In this document: positions 16,611-24,808 of the stretch, piece after piece
Numbering within the stretch: the stretch's first letter is position 1
Layout of the letters: every line of letters starts with the position of its first letter
Source: JBBCJR01 sp037190805
Lineage (GTDB): Bacteria; Pseudomonadota; Alphaproteobacteria; Sphingomonadales; Sphingomonadaceae
Length of the DNA stretch: 41,573 nt
Direction of reading: 5' to 3'
Assembly: GCA_037190805.1 (NCBI GenBank)
Contig: JBBCJR010000006.1
Span: 1-41,573, forward strand
Position numbers and translations under genes: made by a program
Notes under the pieces: model-generated
The model's input: only the letters and a program-made list of their open reading frames with translations
What the model was told of the DNA's origin: nothing
Databases searched by the model: none

Positions 16611-17972
16611 CTATTGCAAGGCCGGGCGTGGCGTCGCTGCATCAGCCGGTGTCGCGCTGTCCGGCCCACCATCTGCCGCGCTCACCCGCCAGATGCGATT
16701 GCCGACGTCGTCGGCGACCAGCAGGCCGCCCCGCGTGTCGACCACCACGCCGACCGGGCGGCCGCGCGCCTTGCCGTCAGGGCCCAGGAAATCCGTCAGC
16801 ACGTCGATCGGCTTGCCCGCTGGCTGGCCGCCCGCGAACGGCACGAAGATTACCTTGTAGCCTGAGGGCGGATTGCGGTTCCACGACCCGTGCTGGCCGA
16901 TGAAGGCGCCGTCCGCGAACCGGGGCCCCAATCGCGCCCCGTCGGCGAAGACGAGGCCGAGCGAGGCGGTGTGCGGCCCCAACGCATAGTCGGGTTTGAT
17001 GGCGCGCGCGACGAGGGCCGGGTCCTGCGGTTTCACCCGGTCGTCGACGTGCTGGCCGAAATAGCTGTACGGCCAGCCATAGAAGGCGCCGGGCCGGACG
17101 CTGGTGAGGTAGTCGGGCACCAGGTCGCTGCCGATCTCGTCACGCTCGTTGACGACGGTCCACAGCGTGCCCGTCGTCCGGTTCCAGGCCATGCCGTTGG
17201 GATTGCGCAGGCCGGAGGCGAACACCGCCTTGCGCCCGCTGGCAGGATCGATCTGGAGGATGGCGGCGCGGTCCACCTCTTCGTCCATGCCATTTTCGCC
17301 GATATTGGAATTGGATCCGACGGTGACGAACAGCAGCCGGCCATCGGGGCTGGCGATGACATTCTTGGTCCAGTGGTGGTTGCGGCCGGTAGGCAGGTCG
17401 GCGACCTTCACCGCCTTGCCGTCCAGCTTCAGGGCATTTTCGGGATATTCGAAGCGGATCAGGGCGTCCGCGTTTGCGACGTAGAATTGGCCGTCAACCA
17501 GCGCCATGCCGAAAGGCGAGGTGAGGCCGGTGACGAAGGGCAGCTTGACGTCCGCCCGGCCATCGCCGTCCGTGTCGCGCAGCAGGGTGATGCGGTCGGC
17601 GCTGGTGCCGCCGGCGCCCGCACGGCCCATGAAATGCTTCATGAAGAAACGGCGCAGGCTGAAGCCTCCACCTTCGCGGGGCGGCGCGTTGCTTTCGGCG
17701 ACCAGAACGTCGCCATTGGGCAGCACCGTCATCCAGCGCGGATGGTCCAGGCCGACCGCGAATGGCTGGACAGAAAGTCCTGGCGCTGGTGTCGGCGCGG
17801 TTCCCTCCGGCCAGATCGCAACCTCGGCGATTTTCACGGTCGGGAACATAGTCTTGTTCGGTGGGGGAAGGGTGGGATCGGGTCCGATCCCGGCATCCAC
17901 CGGCAAGGTTGCCCGCTCTCCACAGCCGACGAGCAGCAGCGTCAGGGCAAACAACGAGGGAAGAGCGCGCAT
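16611..17972 (-). CDS. L-sorbosone dehydrogenase-like PQQ beta-propeller lipoprotein
   Basis: A 453-residue lipoprotein: signal peptide MRALPSLFALTLLLVGC with lipobox LVGC, then a six-bladed propeller of the soluble PQQ-dehydrogenase/L-sorbosone dehydrogenase family (LDHPRWMTVLPNGDVLVAES, RITLLRDTDGDGRADV, TGLTSPFGMALVDGQFYVAN, NHHWTKNVIASPDG, FIGQHGSWNRNPPSGYKV). It probably sits in the periplasm and oxidises sugars or alcohols; the substrate is unknown. The start at 17972 is set by GGAG 8 bp ahead and the lipobox; the frame to 18101 is rejected. The 3' end lies 46 bp from the start of the RNase D-like gene. Confidence 0.87.
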   Translation of the reverse strand: MRALPSLFALTLLLVGCGERATLPVDAGIGPDPTLPPPNKTMFPTVKIAEVAIWPEGTAPTPAPGLSVQPFAVGLDHPRWMTVLPNGDVLVAESNAPPREGGGFSLRRFFMKHFMGRAGAGGTSADRITLLRDTDGDGRADVKLPFVTGLTSPFGMALVDGQFYVANADALIRFEYPENALKLDGKAVKVADLPTGRNHHWTKNVIASPDGRLLFVTVGSNSNIGENGMDEEVDRAAILQIDPASGRKAVFASGLRNPNGMAWNRTTGTLWTVVNERDEIGSDLVPDYLTSVRPGAFYGWPYSYFGQHVDDRVKPQDPALVARAIKPDYALGPHTASLGLVFADGARLGPRFADGAFIGQHGSWNRNPPSGYKVIFVPFAGGQPAGKPIDVLTDFLGPDGKARGRPVGVVVDTRGGLLVADDVGNRIWRVSAADGGPDSATPADAATPRPALQ

Positions 17973-18101
17973 GATCGTTCTCCGCAGGGCCGGGCGGCTG
18001 CTCGGCGAGACATGAACGGAAGCTCGGGGCTGCGGTTCCGTGGGACGATGGCAGGGCTCGCTCGCCTTTTCATACGGGCCACTGTCATCGTCGATGCCCA
18101 C

Positions 18102-18220
18102 GGAGGCTGACCAATGACGAGGGGAATCATCATCGTGTTCAAGCAGTCCCCGGACAAGGGCCGGGGTCTGGAACGGGGCATCCCGGCTCGCTGGGTGATC
18201 GAGGAAGCGGTCCAGCCCTA
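18102..18220 (+). pseudogene. 5' fragment of a glutathione S-transferase gene
   Basis: A strong ribosome-binding site (GGAGG, 18102-18106) 7 bp ahead of an ATG at 18114 opens MTRGIIIVFKQSPDKGRGLE and then RGIPARWVIEEAVQPY. This matches the beginning of bacterial glutathione S-transferases of the pattern SP-D-G-K/R-G-x-x-R-D-x-x-x-R-W-x-x-E-E-x-x-x-P-Y, the first beta-strand and helix of the thioredoxin-like domain. After Pro-Tyr the homology ends exactly where the converging corC stop codon lies (18218-18220); the frame beyond is antisense to corC. Only about 36 codons remain, so no active enzyme is made. Confidence 0.65.
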
Positions 18221-19099
18221 CTCCTCATCCACGGGCACGGGCGGGTGGAGGCGGAGGCGGGTGACGCGGCGAGGGTCGCCCGCGATGGTTTCAAGGCGCC
18301 AGCCGCTGGGGTGGTCGATGATATCGCCCACTTCGGGGACACGGCCGGCGAGCAGTATGACGAGGCCGCCCAGCGTATCGACTTCTTCATCCTCGTCGAT
18401 CAGGCGGGCATCGACCTCGGCCTGAAGCTGTTCCAGCGGGATGCGGGCGTCGGCTTCGAACAGGCCGTCGTCGAGGGGCTGAACCATCCCTTCGGGCTCG
18501 TCGTCATGTTCGTCCTCGATCTCGCCGACGATTTCTTCGACCAGATCCTCGATGGTGATGAGGCCGTCGGTGCCGCCGAACTCGTCCACGACAATCGCCA
18601 TATGCGTGCGTTCGGCCCGCATCCGGGCGAGGAGATCAAGAACCCCCATCGATTCGGGGACGAACAGCGCCGGACGGATCAGGGCCTCGATCGCCGGCGA
18701 GGTCGGGCGCGGATTCTGGGCGAGGAGGGCGTAGACCTCCTTGATGTGAATCATGCCGACAAGCTGGTCGAGGTCGCCGCGATAAACGGGGATGCGACTA
18801 TGGCCGGCTTCGATGAACAGGTCGACGAGCGCCCCGAAGGGCTGGGCGAGGTCGAAGGCGACGATGTCGGCGCGGGGCACCGCGATTTCGTCGGCCTGCC
18901 GCTCGCCGAAATGGAGCAGATTGAGCAGCATCTGGCGTTCGACGGCGCTGAGGTCGCCAGGGACCGGAAGGGTTCCGTTATCCTCCTCGATCGCGTCTTC
19001 CAGCCGCTCGCGCAGGGTGGTTTCGCCATCGCCGAAAAGCAGGGTCCGAAGTCCGCTGAAAAAAGACCCGGTCCCGGTAGATCGTCCGTCCTCGCTCAT
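18218..19099 (-). CDS. corC: CorC/HlyC-family CBS-domain protein
   Basis: A 293-residue cytosolic protein. Tandem CBS domains occupy about residues 65-190 (VPRADIVAFDLAQPFGALVDLFIEAGHSRIPVYRGDLDQLVGMIHIKEVY, then FVPESMGVLDLLARMRAERTHMAIVVDEFGGTDGLITIEDLVEEIVGEI), followed by the CorC_HlyC domain with VDTLGGLV. Homologues are linked to Mg/Co efflux or membrane integrity; the name haemolysin is historical. It lacks the DUF21 membrane domain of larger relatives. It is the last gene of the miaB-phoH-ybeY-corC run, 9 bp after ybeY. Confidence 0.92.
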   Translation of the reverse strand: MSEDGRSTGTGSFFSGLRTLLFGDGETTLRERLEDAIEEDNGTLPVPGDLSAVERQMLLNLLHFGERQADEIAVPRADIVAFDLAQPFGALVDLFIEAGHSRIPVYRGDLDQLVGMIHIKEVYALLAQNPRPTSPAIEALIRPALFVPESMGVLDLLARMRAERTHMAIVVDEFGGTDGLITIEDLVEEIVGEIEDEHDDEPEGMVQPLDDGLFEADARIPLEQLQAEVDARLIDEDEEVDTLGGLVILLAGRVPEVGDIIDHPSGWRLETIAGDPRRVTRLRLHPPVPVDEE

Positions 19100-19108
19100 C
19101 GGAGGCGC

Positions 19109-19621
19109 TCAATGGTCTGAGATTGCATATGGGTCCGCTATTCCAAGAGTTGCGAGCGCGGCACGTTCCATGGCTTCCATCACGTCCGCCTCGGCGTCGC
19201 CCTGCTCGTGGTCATAGCCTAGCAAATGGAGGGTGCCGTGGACAATGAGGTGGGTGGCGTGGGTTTCGACCGGAACCTGCTTCTCCGCCGCTTCCATCGC
19301 GCAGACGCCCGCCGCCAGCACGATGTCGCCCAGCAGGACCTCGCCGTCGTCGCTGTTCGACAGGCTGTCGAGCAGGTCGGGCTGGACCATTGGGAAGCTG
19401 AGGACGTTGGTCGGCCGGTCCTTCTTGCGGTAGGTGGCGTTCAACGTGCGCACTTCGTCGTCGTCGGTCAGGCGGATCGAGACCTCGACCAGGAATGGCG
19501 CCTCGGCAAGGCCGCCATAAGGGGTCTCGGCGATCGCGGCCCGCGCGGCGCGCTCTGCCAGTGTCGGCCAGTCCACTGTTTCGGACCAGCCCGGCTCGAT
19601 GGCGGTTTCAACCCCCAGCAT
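19109..19621 (-). CDS. ybeY: Endoribonuclease YbeY, rRNA maturation factor
   Basis: A 170-residue metalloprotein for 16S rRNA 3' maturation and ribosome quality control. The zinc motif H-x3-H-x5-H is HGTLHLLGYDH, preceded by the hallmark NATYRKKDRPTNVLSFPM and LLGDIVLA. The start at 19621 is chosen since GAGG stands 6 bp ahead; an ATG at 19633 is an alternative. The gene overlaps the end of phoH by about 14 bp and precedes corC, the conserved order. Confidence 0.95.
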   Translation of the reverse strand: MLGVETAIEPGWSETVDWPTLAERAARAAIAETPYGGLAEAPFLVEVSIRLTDDDEVRTLNATYRKKDRPTNVLSFPMVQPDLLDSLSNSDDGEVLLGDIVLAAGVCAMEAAEKQVPVETHATHLIVHGTLHLLGYDHEQGDAEADVMEAMERAALATLGIADPYAISDH

Positions 19622-20609
19622 CCGGTCCCTCATACGCCTCGACGATGCGCCCGACGAGCGGGTGGCGCACGACATCGGCAACGCCGAAGCGGATGGTGGC
19701 GATCCCATCGACATTTTCCAGCCGGTTGACGGCGTCGTGCAGGCCCGAATTGCCCGGCTGCGGCAGATCGACCTGCTTGGGATCGCCGCAGATGACCATG
19801 CGGCTGCGCATGCCGAAACGGGTCAGGAACATCTTCATCTGCTGGGGCGTGGTGTTCTGCGCCTCGTCGAGAATGACGAAGGCGTCGGCCAGCGTCCGCC
19901 CGCGCATGAAGGCAAGCGGCGCGATCTCGATCTCGCCTGAGATGATGCGCCGCTCCACCTGCTCGGCCGGCAGCATGTCGTAGAGCGCGTCATAGAGGGG
20001 GCGCAGATAAGGATCGACCTTCTCGCGCATGTCGCCGGGTAGGAAACCCAGATGCTCGCCGGCTTCCACTGCCGGGCGCGACAGGATCAGCCGGTCGACC
20101 GATCCCGCGATCAGCTGGCTGACCGCCTGGGCGACGGCGAGATAGGTCTTGCCGGTGCCGGCCGGGCCGAGCGCGAAGATGATCTCACGCGAGGCCAGCG
20201 CTTCCATATAGCGAATCTGGGTGGCCGAACGTGGCACGATGGTCTTCTTGCGCGTGCGGATCATCACCGGCGGCGCGTCGCCGGCGTCGGCGCGGACGAC
20301 GCCTTCCAGTGTCGGATCGCCCGACATGGCGACGGCGCCCTCGACCTCGCCGGCATCGATCTCCTGACCCTGGACGAGGCGATTGTAGAGGCCGGTCAGC
20401 ACGTCGCGGGCACGGGCGGCGGATTCGGCCTCCCCCTCGATCTGCACGCGGTTGCCGCGCGCGGCGATGTAGACGCCCAGCCGATTCTCGATCGCCACCA
20501 GATTGGTGTCATATTCGCCGAACAGGCGGCCTAGCAGTTGCGGGCGGTCGAAGACGATTTCCAGTCTGGCGCGGTCCCCTGCCTTCGCCCGTTCGGTCTT
20601 GCGCGCCAT
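19608..20609 (-). CDS. PhoH-like ATPase
   Basis: A 333-residue PhoH-family protein (YbeZ type). The N-terminal KH-like region spans about 20-85. The ATPase core has Walker A GPAGTGKT (148-155) and Walker B FVILDEAQN (242-250), followed by TTPQQMKMFLTRFG and GDPKQVDLP, all typical. Homologues work with YbeY in RNA processing, which fits the overlap with ybeY. GGGAGAGA precedes the ATG. It lies 22 bp after miaB. Confidence 0.95.
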   Translation of the reverse strand: MARKTERAKAGDRARLEIVFDRPQLLGRLFGEYDTNLVAIENRLGVYIAARGNRVQIEGEAESAARARDVLTGLYNRLVQGQEIDAGEVEGAVAMSGDPTLEGVVRADAGDAPPVMIRTRKKTIVPRSATQIRYMEALASREIIFALGPAGTGKTYLAVAQAVSQLIAGSVDRLILSRPAVEAGEHLGFLPGDMREKVDPYLRPLYDALYDMLPAEQVERRIISGEIEIAPLAFMRGRTLADAFVILDEAQNTTPQQMKMFLTRFGMRSRMVICGDPKQVDLPQPGNSGLHDAVNRLENVDGIATIRFGVADVVRHPLVGRIVEAYEGPDAGG

Positions 20610-20631
20610 TGTCTCTCCCAGTCTGTGGCGG

Positions 20632-22014
20632 TCAGGCCGCCGCCCTCCCCGTCAACGCCGCTGCGACGCTCGCGGGTCCGGCGCTGACGATGTCGACCTC
20701 TAGCAGATCGCCTATTGCAGTTCCGGGTGCGTCGATATGCGCCGATTGCAGCCATGGCGTCTTGCCGATCAGCTGCCCCGGGCGCCGGCCAGGTCGTTCA
20801 AGCAGGATGGTGGTGCGCCGCCCGACGCTGGCCTGGTTGAAGGCGTGCTGCTGGCGACCGAGCAATGCCTGGAGGCGCTGCAATCGCTCGTCCATCACCG
20901 CCTCGGGCACGGGATCGCCCATGGTCGCGGCGGGCGTGCCGGGACGGGCGGAATATTTGAACGAGAAGCATTGCGCGTAGCCCACCGCCTCGACGATCGA
21001 CAGCGTATCGGCGAACTCCGCCTCGGTCTCTCCGGGGAAGCCGACGATGAAGTCGCCTGAGATGGCTATGTCCGGCCGCGTCACGCGGACCCGCTCAATG
21101 AGACGCAGATAGTCGTCGCGCCCATGGCTGCGGTTCATGGCCTTGAGCACCCGGTCATTGCCTGACTGCACCGGGAGATGGAGGAAGGGCATCAACCCGG
21201 CAACCTCGGCGTGAGCGGCGATCAGCCCGTCGCTCATGTCGGTGGGATGGGATGTGGTGTAGCGGATGCGGGCCAGCCCCGGCAGCCGGTCGAGCGCGCG
21301 GATCAGCCCATCGAGGCCCTGGCTGCGGCCGGTCTCGTCCTCGCCGGTCCAGGCGTTGACGTTCTGGCCGAGCAACGTGATCTCGACCGCGCCGGCATCG
21401 ACCAGCGCCTTCGCCTCATCGACGATCGCGGCCCATGGACGCGACACCTCGGCCCCGCGGGTGTAGGGAACGACGCAATAGGTGCAGAACTTGTCGCACC
21501 CTTCCTGCACGGTGAGGAAGGCGGTGGGGCCGACCTTGCGGCGGCGGGGCAGGGCGTCGAACTTGGACGCTGCCGGCATATCCGTATCCACGGCCGGCCG
21601 GCCGGCGGCCGCATCGGCCACCAGAGCACCCAGCCGGTGATAGGCCTGGGGACCCACGACGATGTCGACCTGAGGCGCGCGCGCCGCGATTTCCCCACCT
21701 TCGGCTTGGGCGACGCAGCCGGCGACGGCGATCATCGGTCCGGTCCCGCCCGGACGCTTCAGGCGGCCGATCTCGGAATAGACTTTCTCGGCGGCTTTTT
21801 CACGAATGTGGCAGGTGTTGAGGACGACGAGGTCAGCGTCTTCGGCGGCGGAGGTCGCGACCATGCCGTCGGCGCCGAGCAACTCGGCCATCCGCTCGCC
21901 ATCATAGACGTTCATCTGACAGCCGTAGGATTTGACGAAGAACCGGCGCGGTTGTCCCCGCGCCTCTCCGTCCTTGCTCACCCCGTCATTTTTCCCGGTC
22001 GAGGGCGACGCCAT
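20632..22014 (-). CDS. miaB: tRNA-2-methylthio-N6-isopentenyladenosine synthase MiaB
   Basis: A 460-residue radical-SAM methylthiotransferase that adds the 2-methylthio group to i6A37 of tRNAs. The N-terminal UPF0004 domain has the auxiliary cluster cysteines in SYGCQMNVYD, LNTCHIREKA and VAGCVAQ. The radical-SAM loop is CDKFCTYC (C-x3-C-x2-C) and the C-terminal TRAM domain covers roughly the last 65 residues. The ATG at 22014 overlaps fur by 29 bp and has GGAG 5 bp ahead; a GTG at 21981, just after the fur stop, would give a shorter N-terminus. Confidence 0.95.
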   Translation of the reverse strand: MASPSTGKNDGVSKDGEARGQPRRFFVKSYGCQMNVYDGERMAELLGADGMVATSAAEDADLVVLNTCHIREKAAEKVYSEIGRLKRPGGTGPMIAVAGCVAQAEGGEIAARAPQVDIVVGPQAYHRLGALVADAAAGRPAVDTDMPAASKFDALPRRRKVGPTAFLTVQEGCDKFCTYCVVPYTRGAEVSRPWAAIVDEAKALVDAGAVEITLLGQNVNAWTGEDETGRSQGLDGLIRALDRLPGLARIRYTTSHPTDMSDGLIAAHAEVAGLMPFLHLPVQSGNDRVLKAMNRSHGRDDYLRLIERVRVTRPDIAISGDFIVGFPGETEAEFADTLSIVEAVGYAQCFSFKYSARPGTPAATMGDPVPEAVMDERLQRLQALLGRQQHAFNQASVGRRTTILLERPGRRPGQLIGKTPWLQSAHIDAPGTAIGDLLEVDIVSAGPASVAAALTGRAAA

Positions 22015-22420
22015 ACAGCTCCATGCGGTGGTCGACGAGGCGGAAGCCCATGCGCTCGGCGATGCGGCGCTGCAGCTCTTCCAGCTCGGGATCGACGAAC
22101 TCGAGCACCTTGCCGGTCTCGACGTCGATCAGATGATCATGATGGGTATCGTGTGCCGCCTCGTAGCGGGCGCGGCCATCGCCAAAATCATGACGTTCCA
22201 GAATTCCCGCTTCCTCGAACAGGCGCACCGTCCGGTAAACGGTGGCGATCGAGATGCCGGGATCAATGGCGGCGGAACGGCGATGCAGCTCCTCCACATC
22301 GGGATGGTCGGTGGCTTCCGACAGCACACGGGCGATAACGCGCCGCTGCTCCGTGATCCGGAGGCCGCGTTCAACGCACAGGGCTTCAACGTCAATAGGT
22401 GTAGGCATGGAACGGGACAT
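21986..22420 (-). CDS. fur: Fur-family transcriptional regulator
   Basis: A 144-residue metal-responsive repressor. The N-terminal winged helix includes GLRITEQRRVIARVLSEATDHPDVEELHRRS and ISIATVYRTVRLFEEAGIL; the metal-binding part contains HDTHHDHLIDVETGKVLEF. The C-terminal Cys-x2-Cys zinc sites of E. coli Fur are absent, as in many alphaproteobacterial Fur/Mur proteins, so manganese or iron sensing cannot be decided. Start choice is uncertain: ATGs at 22420 and 22408 both fit and neither has a good ribosome-binding site. It overlaps miaB. Confidence 0.92.
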   Translation of the reverse strand: MSRSMPTPIDVEALCVERGLRITEQRRVIARVLSEATDHPDVEELHRRSAAIDPGISIATVYRTVRLFEEAGILERHDFGDGRARYEAAHDTHHDHLIDVETGKVLEFVDPELEELQRRIAERMGFRLVDHRMELYGVALDREK

Positions 22421-22484
22421 TAGGCGCGGCCGGGGCGGAGAGCAACCAGCTTGCCCTCCGCGCCGCGCCCGGCGTGCCAAAAGG

Positions 22485-22922
22485 TCAATCGCGGCTGGCG
22501 CGACCGCGCCGTTTGGGCGGAGTCGTGCGGCTGGTGCCGAGGCCGATTTTCTTCGCCAGCGCCCGGCGTTGTTCGGCATAGGCGGGGGCGACCATCGGAT
22601 AGTCCGCCGGCAGGCCCCATTTCGTCCGATACTGGTCCGGGGTCATGTCATAATGGGTCATCAGGTGCCGCTTCAGCACCTTCAGCTTCTTACCGTCCTC
22701 GAGGCAGACGATATGATCCGGCTTGACGGAATGACGGATCGGTACCGCGGGAACCGGCTTCTCCGCCGGCTGGGGCGCAGTGCTGCCCGACAAGGCGCCG
22801 TGGACGCTTCTGATCAGTGCGGGAACGTCATTCACCGCTACGCTGTTGTTCGAGAGATGTGCCGAGACAATATCCGCCGTCAGGGTGATTACCGACAGGT
22901 TTAACTCGCTGTCTTCAGCCAT
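22485..22922 (-). CDS. mucR: MucR/Ros-family transcriptional regulator
   Basis: A 145-residue DNA-binding regulator of the MucR/Ros family, which controls exopolysaccharide, motility and cell-cycle genes in alphaproteobacteria. The single zinc-finger-like domain reads IVCLEDGKKLKVLKRHLMTH then YDMTPDQYRTKWGLP: Cys73, Asp76 where Ros has Cys, His86 and His90. The basic tail (PPKRRGRASRD) is usual. The start MAEDSEL at 22922 matches the family; the frame to 22976 is rejected as it runs towards rimI. fur lies 64 bp downstream. Confidence 0.93.
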   Translation of the reverse strand: MAEDSELNLSVITLTADIVSAHLSNNSVAVNDVPALIRSVHGALSGSTAPQPAEKPVPAVPIRHSVKPDHIVCLEDGKKLKVLKRHLMTHYDMTPDQYRTKWGLPADYPMVAPAYAEQRRALAKKIGLGTSRTTPPKRRGRASRD

Positions 22923-22972
22923 GGACCAAAACCTTTTACACGTGGACACAGGAGCGGCTATCCGCTCGCGCG

Positions 22973-23491
22973 TCACTCTATGCTTTTCTCTGCCTCGGCT
23001 GACAAGGGCGGGGAAAAGAAAAAGCTACGCGTCATGGTAATGGCATCAGCCCTGACCCCGTTCTGACCACGGTAATAATTAGGTCTGCGTCCTGACGTCA
23101 TGAACCCTGCGTGGGCATATAAATGTTCTGCTTGATCATTACCGTCACGAACCTCGAGGAAAAGTCGCGTTGCGCCGCCAGAACGCGCGATCATTTCGAC
23201 CTGTTCAATAAGCCTCGATGCAATGCCTTGTCGCCGCGCGGCTGGAACGACGGCAAGCAGCAGCAATTCCGCCTCGTCAGCCGCCTGGCGGACGAGGGCG
23301 AAACCGGTGGCCACGCCCTGACACCGCGCGAGCAGCAACGTGACGCCCGGAAACCCGATCAAGCTACCCAATTGCGACGTCGTCCATGCCTCACCCATGT
23401 CCGGATCGAAGGCGACGCGCATGATGATCATCGCGGCCTCGATATCGCCCGGCCCGGCGACGACAATCTCGTCCCCCCCTGCGTTCGTCAT
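22973..23491 (-). CDS. rimI: Ribosomal-protein-alanine acetyltransferase (RimI-like GNAT)
   Basis: A 172-residue GNAT enzyme. Motif A is LLAVVPAARRQGIASRLIEQ (R-R-Q-G-I-A), and the hallmark FLEVRDGNDQAEHLYAHAGF matches the RimI pattern L-E-V-R-x-x-N-x-x-A-x-x-L-Y-x-x-x-G-F, which acetylates the N-terminus of S18 in E. coli. Its ATG overlaps the tsaB stop (ATGA, 23488-23491); tsaB-rimI coupling is a common arrangement. Confidence 0.92.
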   Translation of the reverse strand: MTNAGGDEIVVAGPGDIEAAMIIMRVAFDPDMGEAWTTSQLGSLIGFPGVTLLLARCQGVATGFALVRQAADEAELLLLAVVPAARRQGIASRLIEQVEMIARSGGATRLFLEVRDGNDQAEHLYAHAGFMTSGRRPNYYRGQNGVRADAITMTRSFFFSPPLSAEAEKSIE

Positions 23492-24084
23492 GCCGCTGCC
23501 GGCTTAGCGTCGGGCGGGCGGACATAAATCGGTCGGACAGGCAGAGCGCGACGCTCGGCCGGGAGCAGCCTGAAGTTCGCCGCGTCCGGCCAGGCGGGCC
23601 TGTCCGTCGCCACCAGTGCCGAGCCCGATCCGATCGTGGTCCGCTCGCCGATCACGATCCTCGCTGCGTCGGGCGTCATGCTGGCGAGCGGCAGGCTCGT
23701 GACCAGATGGGTGCGGGTGAAGCCTTCCACGAACACCTCGCCGTGCCCCCCCATCTGGGCCACGACCACCTCGTCATCGCTGGATGTGGCGAAATGTGTC
23801 GCGGCGAGCAGCGCGGTCGAGGAATAGCCCGCGACCGGCACCTGCCAGGCGAGGCCCAGGGCGCGGGCCGCGGCGATGCCGACGCGCAGACCGGTGAAGC
23901 TGCCGGGGCCGCAATCCACGGCCACCGCCGTCGGCCGCCGCCGGGCCAGCAACTCGTCCAGCATCGGCACCAGACGTTCGGCGTGACCGCGTCCGACAAG
24001 TTCGTGCCGGTGGTCCACAACGCGGTCGTCATCGATCAGCGCGGCGGAGCAGGCGGCTTCGGCGGTGTCGAGGACAAGCAGCAT
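23488..24084 (-). CDS. tsaB: tRNA threonylcarbamoyladenosine biosynthesis protein TsaB
   Basis: A 198-residue ASKHA-fold protein, partner of TsaD and TsaE in t6A37 synthesis on ANN-decoding tRNAs. Diagnostic segments are LLVLDTAEAACSAALI at the N-terminus, GHAERLVPMLDELL and VDCGPGSFTGLRVGIAAARAL. Family length is slightly over 200, so it is complete. It heads the tsaB-rimI pair. GGA stands upstream of the ATG; no strong ribosome-binding site is seen. Confidence 0.94.
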   Translation of the reverse strand: MLLVLDTAEAACSAALIDDDRVVDHRHELVGRGHAERLVPMLDELLARRRPTAVAVDCGPGSFTGLRVGIAAARALGLAWQVPVAGYSSTALLAATHFATSSDDEVVVAQMGGHGEVFVEGFTRTHLVTSLPLASMTPDAARIVIGERTTIGSGSALVATDRPAWPDAANFRLLPAERRALPVRPIYVRPPDAKPAAA

Positions 24085-24146
24085 GGCGCCGTCCTAGATC
24101 ATCCGGAGGCACGCGTCGAATGGGGAGAATAGTGGAATGGCGAGCC

Positions 24147-24728
24147 TCAGACGGCGCGAACCTCGACCACCTCGGGCACATAATGCTTCATCAACTGCTC
24201 GATGCCGTTTTTTAGCGTGGCGATCGACGACGGGCAGCCAGAGCAGGCACCCTGCATCTTCAGATAGACAATTCCACGGTCGAATCCGCGATAGAGGATG
24301 TCGCCGCCGTCGCGTGCGACCGCCGGCCGGACGCGTGTTTCGATCAACTCGCGGATCTGGACGATGATTTCGGCGTCCGCGGGATCGTCGGGTGGCAGGC
24401 CGTCCTCCTCCTGGGCGATGAGGATGTCGCCTGCGCCGCCCGCTTCGAACAGGGGCGCGCTGCTGGCGAAATGATCGACGAGGATGCCAAGGATTTCGGG
24501 CTTCAGCGTCCGCCACTCGGCACCGCCGGGTGCCTTGGTCACGGAAATGAAATCCTGTCCGAAGAACACGCCTTCGACATCGCCCAGAGAGAACAGCGCG
24601 CTGGCGAGCGGCGATCCATCCGCTGCCTCCGGCGTCGGAAAGTCACGTGTGCCCGCTGCCATGACGGCGCGACCGGGCAGGAATTTCAACGTCGCCGGGT
24701 TGGGCGTGGTTTCCGTCTCGATCAACAT
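24147..24728 (-). CDS. NfuA-type Fe-S cluster scaffold/carrier protein
   Basis: A 193-residue protein with an N-terminal Nfu_N domain (ETTPNPATLKFLPGRAV, ASALFSLGDVEGVFFGQDFISVTK) and a C-terminal NifU domain whose Cys162-x2-Cys165 (GACSGCPSS) binds a [4Fe-4S] cluster between two subunits. It delivers clusters to client enzymes; candidates in this window are MiaB and Nth (inference). The start MLIETETTPNP at 24728 matches the family; the frame to 24854 overlaps the divergent dioxygenase gene and is rejected. Confidence 0.94.
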   Translation of the reverse strand: MLIETETTPNPATLKFLPGRAVMAAGTRDFPTPEAADGSPLASALFSLGDVEGVFFGQDFISVTKAPGGAEWRTLKPEILGILVDHFASSAPLFEAGGAGDILIAQEEDGLPPDDPADAEIIVQIRELIETRVRPAVARDGGDILYRGFDRGIVYLKMQGACSGCPSSIATLKNGIEQLMKHYVPEVVEVRAV

Positions 24729-24808
24729 GGGTTCGCATTTGGGGCCGATCCGGCGCGGGATCAAGGGCGCCCCTTTCACCGTGACGAAGGGGTGACCATA
24801 TCGACGCC

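Noticed and set aside
18132..18165. Stem CCCCGG/CCGGGG inside the GST fragment as a terminator for corC.
   Set aside because: It lies within GST codons, has only 6 bp and no T run on the corC side; likely coincidence.
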